This document shows, piece after piece, positions 9,175 to 15,537 of a stretch of DNA of 64,000 nucleotides. The DNA is from Flavobacterium sp. LC2016-12 (lineage in GTDB: Bacteria > Bacteroidota > Bacteroidia > Flavobacteriales > Flavobacteriaceae), in NCBI RefSeq assembly GCF_015351595.1, contig NZ_JADKPT010000004.1, positions 124,001 through 188,000 on the forward strand. The letters run 5' to 3'. The first letter of the stretch is position 1; the number at the start of each line of letters is the position of its first letter. The notes beneath the pieces were generated by a model. That model saw only the letters and a list, made by a program, of their open reading frames with translations, had not been told where the DNA came from and ran no database searches. Both the position numbers and the translations under genes were made by a program.

Positions 9175-9606
9175 ATGAAAGCACTACATTTATTACTAAT
9201 CACGTTATTTTTTACTGTTTCCCAATCCTACTCACAAGTCGAGGTAAATAAAATTTCTTATAATGGTCGTGATCGTTATATAACCACAACAATTGGGTAT
9301 CCCATTCCCGGTACTTATATTCCGGCAGGACAAAAAGAGCCTAGCACCGTATTAAATCCGGACGGAACCGGAGTAATTCAGTCTGAAGATTTAAGCAAAA
9401 CAAAAATGAATTGGGGAATTGAATGTACTGAAGAAGGAATTCCTGTTTTCAGAGAAGGTTTCAATAGCGCCTCTTATACTTTTTGGTACAGGCCAAATGA
9501 TAGCAACGAATGGATTAACTCTCAATTTTCTATTCACTTTACCAAGAAAAAAATGTTTTTGATGGGAGAAAGAGTGAAAGAATATGTAGATTATGATGTT
9601 CAGTAA
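9175..9606 (+). CDS. small secreted protein of unknown function
   Basis: This 143-residue protein has a clear signal peptide (MKALHLLLITLFFTVSQSYSQ, cleavage near residue 21). The mature part has alternating hydrophobic and polar residues suggesting beta strands, several aromatic residues and a single Cys (WGIECTEEG). I do not recognise the family. It ends with KEYVDYDVQ and is followed by an AT-rich spacer. It stands alone between a tandem repeat and the acyl-CoA synthetase gene. The predicted location is periplasm or outer membrane surface. Confidence 0.7.
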   Translation: MKALHLLLITLFFTVSQSYSQVEVNKISYNGRDRYITTTIGYPIPGTYIPAGQKEPSTVLNPDGTGVIQSEDLSKTKMNWGIECTEEGIPVFREGFNSASYTFWYRPNDSNEWINSQFSIHFTKKKMFLMGERVKEYVDYDVQ

Positions 9607-9672
9607 TCTGAAAAAAAAATCACACATCAAATTACATAATTTTTAGTTTTTGGGAAAAATTACCCACAAAAA

Positions 9673-9684
9673 GAAAACGTTTTC
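9673..9684. promoter_or_regulatory. perfect 12-bp palindrome upstream of acyl-CoA synthetase
   Basis: GAAAACGTTTTC is a perfect inverted repeat centred on CG, 104 bases before the synthetase start. LacI-family operators often have this form. No LacI-family gene is in the window, so function is a guess. Confidence 0.35.
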
Positions 9685-9787
9685 GTTGATTTTCAAGAGT
9701 CCATATAAATTTTCCCATAAAATTCCACAAAATTAAAAATTATACCTATTTTTTATTTAATTTGCGATAAAATTCAACATATTAAAC

Positions 9788-11566
9788 ATGGTTTCAATCA
9801 CACGCCTTTTTGATTTTCCCTATTATCAACAAGAAACTTATAACCTTCCGGTTGCTTTGGCAACAAAAAAAGACGGAGTCTGGGAAAAAACATCTAGCGA
9901 AGAATATATTGCTAAAGCCAATGCTGTTTCGAGAGCATTGTTGCGTATGGGCGTTCAGAAAGATGATAAAATCGCTTTAATCACCTCAAATAACCGTACC
10001 GAATGGAATGTTATGGATATTGGTATTCTGCAGACTGGTGCTCAGAACGTGCCGATTTATCCAACCATTTCTGAAGAAGATTACGAATATATATTGAACC
10101 ATAGTGGCAGTATTTACTGTTTTGTATCTGATGATGAAGTACTTCAAAAAGTAAGACTGATACAGGCTAATGTTCCGACTTTAAAAGAAGTCTATTCTTT
10201 TAATGAAATTCCGGGTTGTAAACACTGGAGTGATTTATTGGCACTTGGTGAAGACCAAAGTAATCAAAACGAAGTTGAAGCAAGAAAAGACAGTATTCAA
10301 ACTGATGATTTAGCTACAATTATTTATACTTCAGGAACAACAGGAAGACCTAAAGGGGTTATGCTTTCACACAAAAATATTGTTTCAAATGTTTTGGACA
10401 GCGCGCCAAGAATTCCGTTTGATCCGGGAAAAAGCACTGCGTTGAGCTTCTTGCCTATCTGCCATATTTTTGAAAGAATGATTTTGTACATCTATCAATA
10501 TTATGGTGTTTCGGTATATTTTGGAGAATCAATTGATAAAATCAGTGATAACTTAAAAGAAGTTCGTCCAACTGTAATTACAGCTGTACCAAGACTTTTA
10601 GAAAAAGTTTACGATAAAATTTACGCAAAAGGATCTGAATTAACCGGTATCAAGAAAAAACTGTTTTTCTGGGCTATTGATTTAGGTTTAAAATATGAAC
10701 CATACGGAGCCAATGGTGCCTGGTATGAGTTTCAGTTAAAAATTGCACGCAAACTTATTTTCAGTAAATGGAAAGAAGGTTTGGGTGGAAATTTAGATTT
10801 AATGGTTTCCGGAAGTGCCGCTTTACAACCACGTTTAACAAGAGTTTTTGCTGCTGCAGAAATTCCGGTTATGGAAGGTTACGGTTTGTCTGAAACATCT
10901 CCGGTAATTGCCGTAAACGATCAAAGAAATAAAGGATTTAAAATTGGAACGGTTGGAAAAGTAATTCGTAATGTCGAAGTTAAAATTGCTGCTGACGGAG
11001 AAATTCTTTGCAAGGGACCAAACGTAATGTTAGGTTACTTTAAAGATCCTGAAAAAACGGCTGAAGCGTTGCAAGACGGCTATTTCCATACAGGAGATAT
11101 TGGCGAAATTGACAGCGAAGGTTTCTTAAAAATTACAGACCGTAAGAAAGAAATGTTCAAGACTTCTGGTGGAAAATATATTGCACCTCAGCTGATTGAA
11201 AATGCGATGAAACAATCTCGTTTTATTGAGCAGATTATGGTAATTGGAGACGGTGAAAAAATGCCGGCTGCTTTTATCCAGCCTAACTTTGAATTTGTAA
11301 AAGAATGGGCAAAGCTTCATAAAACAACTTTAGGAAGCACAAACGCCGAAATAAGTGCTAATCCGGAAGTAATTAAACGTATCGACGAAGAAGTTGAAAC
11401 AATTAATGAGAAGTTTGGAAACTGGGAAAAAATCAAACGTTTTGAGTTAACTCCTGATGTTTGGTCTATCGACGGCGGACAACTTACTCCTACTTTAAAA
11501 TTAAAACGTAAGATCATTAAAGAAATTTACAAAGATCTTTACGCTAAAATCTATGGTCACGAATAA
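9788..11566 (+). CDS. long-chain acyl-CoA synthetase (AMP-binding)
   Basis: This 592-residue adenylate-forming enzyme activates fatty acids to acyl-CoA via acyl-AMP. Seen motifs are the P-loop YTSGTTGRPKGVMLSHKN at about 178-195, the acyl-binding GYGLSETSPV at about 364-373, and TGDIGEID followed by ITDRKKEMFKTSGGKYIAP near 436-470, the hinge and catalytic-lysine region typical of long-chain (FadD15-like) enzymes. Length matches that family. It is a single gene with its own terminator. It would feed substrate to the beta-oxidation cluster at 26.7-32.9 kb or to lipid synthesis. Confidence 0.92.
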   Translation: MVSITRLFDFPYYQQETYNLPVALATKKDGVWEKTSSEEYIAKANAVSRALLRMGVQKDDKIALITSNNRTEWNVMDIGILQTGAQNVPIYPTISEEDYEYILNHSGSIYCFVSDDEVLQKVRLIQANVPTLKEVYSFNEIPGCKHWSDLLALGEDQSNQNEVEARKDSIQTDDLATIIYTSGTTGRPKGVMLSHKNIVSNVLDSAPRIPFDPGKSTALSFLPICHIFERMILYIYQYYGVSVYFGESIDKISDNLKEVRPTVITAVPRLLEKVYDKIYAKGSELTGIKKKLFFWAIDLGLKYEPYGANGAWYEFQLKIARKLIFSKWKEGLGGNLDLMVSGSAALQPRLTRVFAAAEIPVMEGYGLSETSPVIAVNDQRNKGFKIGTVGKVIRNVEVKIAADGEILCKGPNVMLGYFKDPEKTAEALQDGYFHTGDIGEIDSEGFLKITDRKKEMFKTSGGKYIAPQLIENAMKQSRFIEQIMVIGDGEKMPAAFIQPNFEFVKEWAKLHKTTLGSTNAEISANPEVIKRIDEEVETINEKFGNWEKIKRFELTPDVWSIDGGQLTPTLKLKRKIIKEIYKDLYAKIYGHE

Positions 11567-11588
11567 CATTCCAAAATAATTAACCAAG

Positions 11589-11620
11589 AAAAAGGCTGTC
11601 TCCCAAGGACAGCCTTTTTT
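11589..11620 (+). terminator. terminator after acyl-CoA synthetase
   Basis: The stem AAGGCTGTC / GGACAGCCTT (G-T at one position), with a 6-base loop, is followed by TTTTTT. Confidence 0.85.
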
Positions 11621-11645
11621 AATTGCGCAAACTATAAAAGGGCAA

Positions 11646-11681
11646 GTTCACAAAGCTTTGTATTAATTTAGCTTTGTGAAC
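11646..11681. repeat. inverted repeat in intergenic region
   Basis: GTTCACAAAGC and GCTTTGTGAAC form a perfect 11-bp stem around a 14-base AT-rich loop. It lies between convergent genes and belongs with the 'ctttgtg' repeats of the window. Confidence 0.6.
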
Positions 11682-11734
11682 TCTGTGTTTTCTATGACAT
11701 CCTTAAATAAAAATCTTTGTGCTTTGCCTCGATT

Positions 11735-12226
11735 CTAAAAAAGAGCCATGACCTGACGAAGGTTTCTTTCAATTACTATATAACGCTTCTGCCATTTTAT
11801 TTTGCGATTCTTTTTTCCGGAAATAGCTTTGCCGCTTTTTTCAGTCTGTTTCGCTTCTTCATTTTTACATTTTTCATGAAACTTTTTAAAAGGACGCGGT
11901 TGAAAATCAACCATAATTGCAGCCATATTAATTGCATCAATATTTACCGGATCTGTTTCGCCTTTAAAGAAAGTCTCAATAGGTCTGAACTTATCTTTTT
12001 GCTCCTTAAACTTTTTCTTTTTAGTATGATCAAAATCTAAAGAAAATAGATTTTTAAAAACATTTAAGTCATCCTGGGTTGGGTTACTCTCGAAAATAAG
12101 CCAACAAAAATCACGAAGTTTTCCACGAGAAGGCTTGTGCAAATAATCAAAGTATTTTCCGTTTTTTTCTATCTCATATTTAATTCTGATCGCTTTTTTA
12201 TATTCTTTTAATGTATTGTTACGCAT
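11735..12226 (-). CDS. conserved-looking basic protein of unknown function
   Basis: This 163-residue protein is rich in Lys and Arg, especially in the C-terminal half (RPFKKFHEKCKNEEAKQ, then GKKNRKIKWQKRY). It has no signal peptide or membrane segment. The N-terminal half is predicted helical (KEYKKAIRIKYEIEKNGKYF). The basic composition would fit nucleic-acid binding, but I recognise no domain. The opposite-strand frame at 11717-12040 lacks coding character and is rejected. It sits downstream of a small gene and the slipin gene on the same strand, so it may belong to the same accessory unit. Confidence 0.6.
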   Translation of the reverse strand: MRNNTLKEYKKAIRIKYEIEKNGKYFDYLHKPSRGKLRDFCWLIFESNPTQDDLNVFKNLFSLDFDHTKKKKFKEQKDKFRPIETFFKGETDPVNIDAINMAAIMVDFQPRPFKKFHEKCKNEEAKQTEKSGKAISGKKNRKIKWQKRYIVIERNLRQVMALF

Positions 12227-12300
12227 GGTATTTCTCTTTAGAAATTCTTGAGAATCTCAGGAAAAACGCAGGAATTCGCAGAATCCTCCAGCTGTAAGTT

Positions 12301-12495
12301 TTAAAAACACCCATACTTTGCCAGAGGAATATTATATAAATTGTATACAATATTCTTTGCTTCTATCTTTTCATTCCGTCGTTTAATGAGCTCTAAACCC
12401 GTTTCTTCTGCCGAAGCCAACGGAAGCTCAATACCCCTAATTATATTTGTCTGACCAACATAAGGATCAGACGTAAATACTGTTTTTTGATTCAT
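12301..12495 (-). CDS. small protein of unknown function next to slipin
   Basis: This 64-residue reading frame starts MNQKTVFTSDPYVG and ends IPLAKYGCF. It has mixed hydrophobic and charged sequence with an ERRNEKIEAKN-like helix and no signal peptide. It lies 57 bases beyond the slipin stop on the same strand, after a hairpin. It is short, so coding status is uncertain, but codon use resembles neighbouring genes and the start is preceded by an A-rich leader typical of Bacteroidota. I do not recognise it. Confidence 0.45.
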   Translation of the reverse strand: MNQKTVFTSDPYVGQTNIIRGIELPLASAEETGLELIKRRNEKIEAKNIVYNLYNIPLAKYGCF

Positions 12496-12516
12496 TCTTA
12501 AATTTTATTTTTAATT

Positions 12517-12550
12517 AAACCCTTAGCAAATACTGCTAAGGGTTTCTTTT
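12517..12550. terminator. hairpin between slipin and the small downstream gene
   Basis: The stem AAACCCTTAGCA / TGCTAAGGGTTT has a short loop. The T tract lies on the plus-strand side, so for the minus-strand slipin transcript it is a hairpin preceded by an A tract rather than a classical terminator. It could attenuate or stabilise the 3' end. Confidence 0.5.
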
Positions 12551-12552
12551 TT

Positions 12553-13650
12553 TTACTTCACGAAGATTTCCTTTAATTGACCAATGACGTTTCCGCCGCC
12601 TGAAATTGTGATTTCTCCAATTTTATCAGCGATTTTTTCAACGTATTCCATCTCTTTCAATTTCCACAGCATTTCATTTTCTTCCATCAGCTTTGCTGTG
12701 TTTAGTAAACTTCTTGTTGCAGCGGTTTCTTCTCTTCTCATGATGCTGTTGGCCTGTGCTTTTTTCTCGGCAACCAAAACCTGATTCATGATTTCTTTCA
12801 TATCTCCTGGCAAAATCACGTCACGAATTCCGGCGTCAGAAATCGTCAATCCCAATTCGTTTATCTTGGCAGTTACTTCAGTCAAAATCGAATCAGCAAT
12901 CGAATCTTTTTTCGCCAACAATTCATCCAGAGTCAATCCGCCTACAAAAGCTCTTAAAGCCAATTGCATAGCAACATACAATTGTTTATCGAAGTCTTTG
13001 TTATCAACCAACGCTTTCATGATATCAACAACCTGGTATCTCACAAAGAAATTGATTCTCAATCCCGCTTTATCTTTTGTCAACAATTCCTGACCCGAAA
13101 TCTCCACTTGTTGTTGTCTTGCATCAACCGTTTTAACTTCGATCGTAATCGCGTTATTCCAAAAGTAGTGCGTTCCGGCTTTCAATTCTTTCACGAAAGT
13201 TCCATTTACAAACAACAAAGCTTTGTCGTTACTTGATACTATGAATTTTCTAACAAAGTATTTCAATTGATTGTGCTCCAATAAATTCACTGGAATATTC
13301 TCCGTGATTTCAATTTTGGAAACATCCACTTTTGTGAATTCATTTTTTATAATGCCTTTCCAGAAAGCATATCTTCCCGCTTGCAAAACACCTTTAAAGT
13401 TTCCGTTTACGAATTGCAAAACAATCTCGTTATCGGCCACCTCAACGATTTCCAGCATTGAAGCCAATACTTCGTTCTGCAACAAAATATTCAACTCAAA
13501 TGGTGCCTGAAATGATTCATTCGTATTGTAGATCATCACATTTTTGTTTCCAAAAATCCAGTGCAATCCTTCTTCTAGTACGTTTACCAATTTTCTATTT
13601 TCGAATACCAATCCTACTTGGTAAGCCTCGATTTTAATTCTTGTAATCAT
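12553..13650 (-). CDS. slipin/SPFH-domain protein lacking a membrane anchor
   Basis: Start ATG at 13650 gives 365 residues (MITRIKIEAYQVGLVFENRK). A longer frame from 13689 reads through T-rich leader and is unlikely. The SPFH (stomatin/prohibitin) core is seen in the segment about 180-300 (VKTVDARQQQVEISGQELLTKDKAGLRI written in two parts: VKTVDARQQQVEISG and QELLTKDKAGLRI, then AVLAFVGG-like LRAFVGGLTLDELLAKKD), followed by a coiled-coil tail (NSIMRREETAATRSLLNTAK). Unlike canonical slipins there is no N-terminal hydrophobic anchor; instead there are two repeated N-terminal modules (VGLVFENRKLVNVL and KALLFVNGTFVKEL). SPFH proteins form scaffolding oligomers. Bacterial slipins of this type occur near rtcB RNA-repair genes, here 9 kb away on the same strand. 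A long leader with tRNA-like modules lies upstream. Confidence 0.85.
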   Translation of the reverse strand: MITRIKIEAYQVGLVFENRKLVNVLEEGLHWIFGNKNVMIYNTNESFQAPFELNILLQNEVLASMLEIVEVADNEIVLQFVNGNFKGVLQAGRYAFWKGIIKNEFTKVDVSKIEITENIPVNLLEHNQLKYFVRKFIVSSNDKALLFVNGTFVKELKAGTHYFWNNAITIEVKTVDARQQQVEISGQELLTKDKAGLRINFFVRYQVVDIMKALVDNKDFDKQLYVAMQLALRAFVGGLTLDELLAKKDSIADSILTEVTAKINELGLTISDAGIRDVILPGDMKEIMNQVLVAEKKAQANSIMRREETAATRSLLNTAKLMEENEMLWKLKEMEYVEKIADKIGEITISGGGNVIGQLKEIFVK

Positions 13651-13683
13651 GGTTATTTTTTTTAGTTTGTTTTGTTTTGTTTG

Positions 13684-13853
13684 TTTCAAGTTTCAGGTTT
13701 CAGGTTTCAAGTTTTGAAACCGCATAAATCTATACTCTATATTCTATACTCTATTCTCTTCCCTCTATTCTCTATATTCTATATTCTATTCTCTTACTTC
13801 TTGTTTCTTGCCTCTTGCCTCTATTCTCTATATTCTATACTCTATTCTCTCGT
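13684..13853. repeat. low-complexity tandem repeats in slipin leader
   Basis: First comes a short array of ttcaggt/ttcaagt units (13684-13715). It is followed by about 125 bases almost only of the pyrimidine-rich words 'tctatattctatactctatt' and 'cttgtttcttgcctcttgcc'. On the slipin-coding strand this is a purine-rich tract (agagaatagagtatagaata) placed within 200 bases of the start codon. The frames read across it have no coding value. A related 'gacaagaaacaagaagcaag' occurs between fadN and fadA (29608). Confidence 0.85.
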
Positions 13854-14049
13854 TAAATAAAAAAACCTCATTGCCCTTCTCCTCCGAGAAAAACGGACTA
13901 ACAGTTTGTAATTTGTTTACCCTAATTGTTTTGCAATTCTATTTTGAAAAAGCGATTTTTAATTCTAAAAAAATCACTCTAACAATCAAACCGAAAAGAA
14001 AAAGCGTATTTCAAAATACATTTCTGTTCGCACTGGTTTTATCATGAGT

Positions 14050-14080
14050 GTGAATTAGGATCCCCAAATCCTAATTTCAC
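14050..14080. other. strong hairpin in slipin leader
   Basis: GTGAATTAGGAT and ATCCTAATTTCAC pair over 12 bp with one bulged T and the 6-base loop CCCCAA. No T tract follows on either strand, so it looks like a structured RNA element rather than a terminator. It lies between the tRNA-like cluster and the slipin gene. Confidence 0.6.
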
Positions 14081-14109
14081 TGACAAAGACAAATCAGTTT
14101 TTTTGTGGT

Positions 14110-14290
14110 CATCTTTTAAAGAGTGATGTTCTCTGGGATACAGATTTTGAGTCTGTGACCGCCGCTGTCAAACCGAATCCAAAAATCGGTGCAGGATTCG
14201 AACCTGCGAATTGTCTATTGCTCTAACCGAACTGAGCTATCGCATTGCTGCGAATGGGATTCGAACCCATGACACATAGAGTGTGGGATT
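14110..14290 (-). ncRNA. cluster of tRNA-like modules (broken tRNA mimics)
   Basis: On the minus strand, in order, there are three modules. (1) At 14246-14286 is a T arm, ATGGG-TTCGAAT-CCCAT (14254-14270), followed by TCGCAGCA, resembling a tRNA 3' half. (2) At 14184-14246 is a mini-tRNA: seven bases, TA, D arm GCTC-AGTTCGGTTA-GAGC (14220-14237), only about 10 bases where the anticodon arm should be, then T arm GCAGG-TTCGAAT-CCTGC (14191-14207). The acceptor strands pair poorly (about 4 of 7). (3) At 14140-14156 is an anticodon arm ACAGA-CTCAAAA-TCTGT with U33 and a CAA (Leu) anticodon, without D or T arms. None is a functional tRNA. Y RNAs of the Rsr-YrlA type and RtcB operons are known to carry tRNA-like modules. 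The locus is upstream of slipin and in the same region as rtcB. Confidence 0.7.
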
Positions 14291-14471
14291 ATTTTTTGGA
14301 AAACAATCAAAACCTCCAAATCAAGTTGCATAGAAAAACATAATACGCTTTTGCGGAAAGTTCCCTACAATGGTGCTATACAGAAACACGCAACAGGACT
14401 TGTTTGATATTGTAAATCAAAGTTTCCTTTGATGAATTTCAGTTTATAAAGAACTTGTTTTATTTCTTAGA

Positions 14472-14510
14472 CAAATATTCAAATTGTACTACGCAGTTAT
14501 TCTGCGCAGT
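14472..14510 (-). promoter_or_regulatory. 39-bp dyad-plus-promoter block, copy 1 (upstream of tRNA-like cluster and slipin)
   Basis: Plus-strand dyad: ACTACGCAG-TTATT-CTGCGCAGT (14488-14510). On the minus strand it is followed by ACAATTTGAATATTTG, ending at 14472, where AATATTTG is one base off the -7 consensus TAnnTTTG. 34 of 39 bases match copy 2 at 24115-24153. The predicted minus-strand transcript would start near 14465 and run through the tRNA-like cluster into slipin. Confidence 0.7.
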
Positions 14511-14517
14511 GTTTTTT

Positions 14518-14672
14518 TTGCCACTAAGTCACAAAGGGAAATCAACTTTGCGTCTTTGCGACTTTGCGAGAGATTGACAAAGTATAGTTAACAATACTGG
14601 CGAGTAATTTCTCGCAAAGTCGCAAAGTCGCAAAGCAAAAAAACTTAGTGTCGTTGTGCCTTCGTGGCAAAC
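14518..14672. repeat. dispersed intergenic repeat ('cgcaaagtcgcaaag')
   Basis: This begins tgccactaagtcacaaaggg. It holds facing copies of ctttgcgactttgcgaga and tctcgcaaagtcgcaaagtc around a 40-base AT-rich centre, and ends cttagtgtcgttgtgcctt then cgtggcaaa. It is an imperfect long inverted repeat of the same family as 2495-2711 and 25395-25425. Confidence 0.8.
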
Positions 14673-14683
14673 CTCACAAGCAT

Positions 14684-14711
14684 AAAAAAAGCACCCGGTT
14701 AAAGGTGCTTT
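14684..14711 (-). terminator. terminator for small minus-strand transcript
   Basis: AAAGCACC / GGTGCTTT with an 8-base loop is followed on the minus strand by a run of seven T in total. It lies 25 bases after the stop of the small reading frame at 14737-14937. Confidence 0.75.
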
Positions 14712-14736
14712 ATAAATTCAACGGGATATAACTATC

Positions 14737-14937
14737 CTATTGCCTGTATTGATGCACCTGTATTGTTAAACATCCAAGATCTGATCCCGGGTTTAGCAGT
14801 TGTTCGTTATATATGTTTTTATTAAAAGCCATTTTATATGTTGTATTATATTTTGAAATCGTTGTTATTTTTTGAAATTCTCTTTTCAGATTTTCTTCGG
14901 CAAAGATAAAGTCGAAAAAATCAATTATCCAAATCAT
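14737..14937 (-). CDS. possible small protein, unknown function
   Basis: This 66-codon frame starts MIWIIDFFDFIFAEENLKRE and ends SDLGCLTIQVHQYRQ. A shorter form from an internal Met (MAFNKNIYNEQLL, 32 residues) is also possible. The terminator right after it supports a transcript here, but the coding status of such a short frame is not certain and I recognise no family. It sits between a dispersed repeat and a second small terminated unit. Confidence 0.35.
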   Translation of the reverse strand: MIWIIDFFDFIFAEENLKREFQKITTISKYNTTYKMAFNKNIYNEQLLNPGSDLGCLTIQVHQYRQ

Positions 14938-15173
14938 TTTTAAAATTATTTTATTGATTATCAGTTAATTACATTTAAACAACATCCATAAAAATCCCTG
15001 TCCGCATACTGGTGCAGATTTCTTTTTGTATCAAATGACTGTCTCTCATCAGATTACTTTTCAAGATTATATTTCACTAATTTGTTTTATCATGTAAAAT
15101 TTGGTCAATTATTTTTCTAATTATTTTTAGTTAAGGGTTATTTTTTATCATTTTCTTGTCCCATTCAGCAATT

Positions 15174-15201
15174 TTCTTGTCACACTGAGCGGAGTCGAAG
15201 T
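15174..15201. repeat. short interspersed repeat, intergenic copy
   Basis: cttgtcacactgagcggagt, continuing cgaagtgc, is the intergenic counterpart of the repeat found inside purL at 5913-5940 (opposite orientation). Confidence 0.7.
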
Positions 15202-15212
15202 GCATTAAAAAC

Positions 15213-15241
15213 AAAAAAAGCGTCCCGATGAGGACGCTTTT
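15213..15241 (-). terminator. terminator of a short minus-strand unit
   Basis: AAAGCGTCC / GGACGCTTT is a perfect 9-bp stem with loop cgatga. The minus strand continues with seven T. Short T runs flank both sides, so it could act in both directions. Confidence 0.8.
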
Positions 15242-15278
15242 ATCTATTTATGTTGAGTTTGGAACTACAATTCCGTTT

Positions 15279-15368
15279 CTATTCCATAAAATGTATATGA
15301 CATCCTGAGTCTTTAGCCGGAAGAAATCCCGCTAAACGATCGCTATTTTTTATTGCTGACAGGGTCAT
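15279..15368 (-). CDS. possible 29-residue peptide or small RNA unit
   Basis: A minus-strand unit is bounded by an exact -7 motif TACATTTG (15396-15403) and the terminator at 15213-15241, giving a transcript of about 175 bases. Within it, ATG at 15368 opens a 29-codon frame (MTLSAIKNSDRLAGFLPAKD, then SGCHIHFME). No clear ribosome-binding region is visible. It could equally be a small RNA. I do not recognise sequence or structure. Confidence 0.3.
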   Translation of the reverse strand: MTLSAIKNSDRLAGFLPAKDSGCHIHFME

Positions 15369-15537
15369 ATGATTGTTTTTTTACTAATTCGAGGGCAAAT
15401 GTAACGTATATTTTTATTTAATATAACTTTTTCTATTGTTTTTGTTAAAATTAAAACAAACAAAACCCATTGATTTCTTCCAGAATTTTAGTTTGGTAGC
15501 GACTTTTGATTATTTTTATCTCACTTAAATAAAACCT

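Noticed and set aside
11717..12040. Plus-strand frame opposite the 163-residue gene
   Set aside because: Phe/Leu-rich composition is typical of the antisense of a Lys-rich gene. The minus-strand frame is longer and more plausible.
13672..14047. Plus-strand frames across the pyrimidine-rich tract
   Set aside because: Low-complexity peptide (SILYILYSIL words) from tandem repeats; not coding.
14140..14156. Plus-strand anticodon arm with UUG (Gln) loop TTTTGAG
   Set aside because: The same stem read on the minus strand gives a CTCAAAA Leu-type loop, and the neighbouring T loops are canonical only on the minus strand, so the plus reading is probably accidental.
14184..14286. One or two functional tRNA genes
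   Set aside because: The anticodon arm is missing or mispaired and the acceptor strands pair poorly, so no intact cloverleaf can be drawn.
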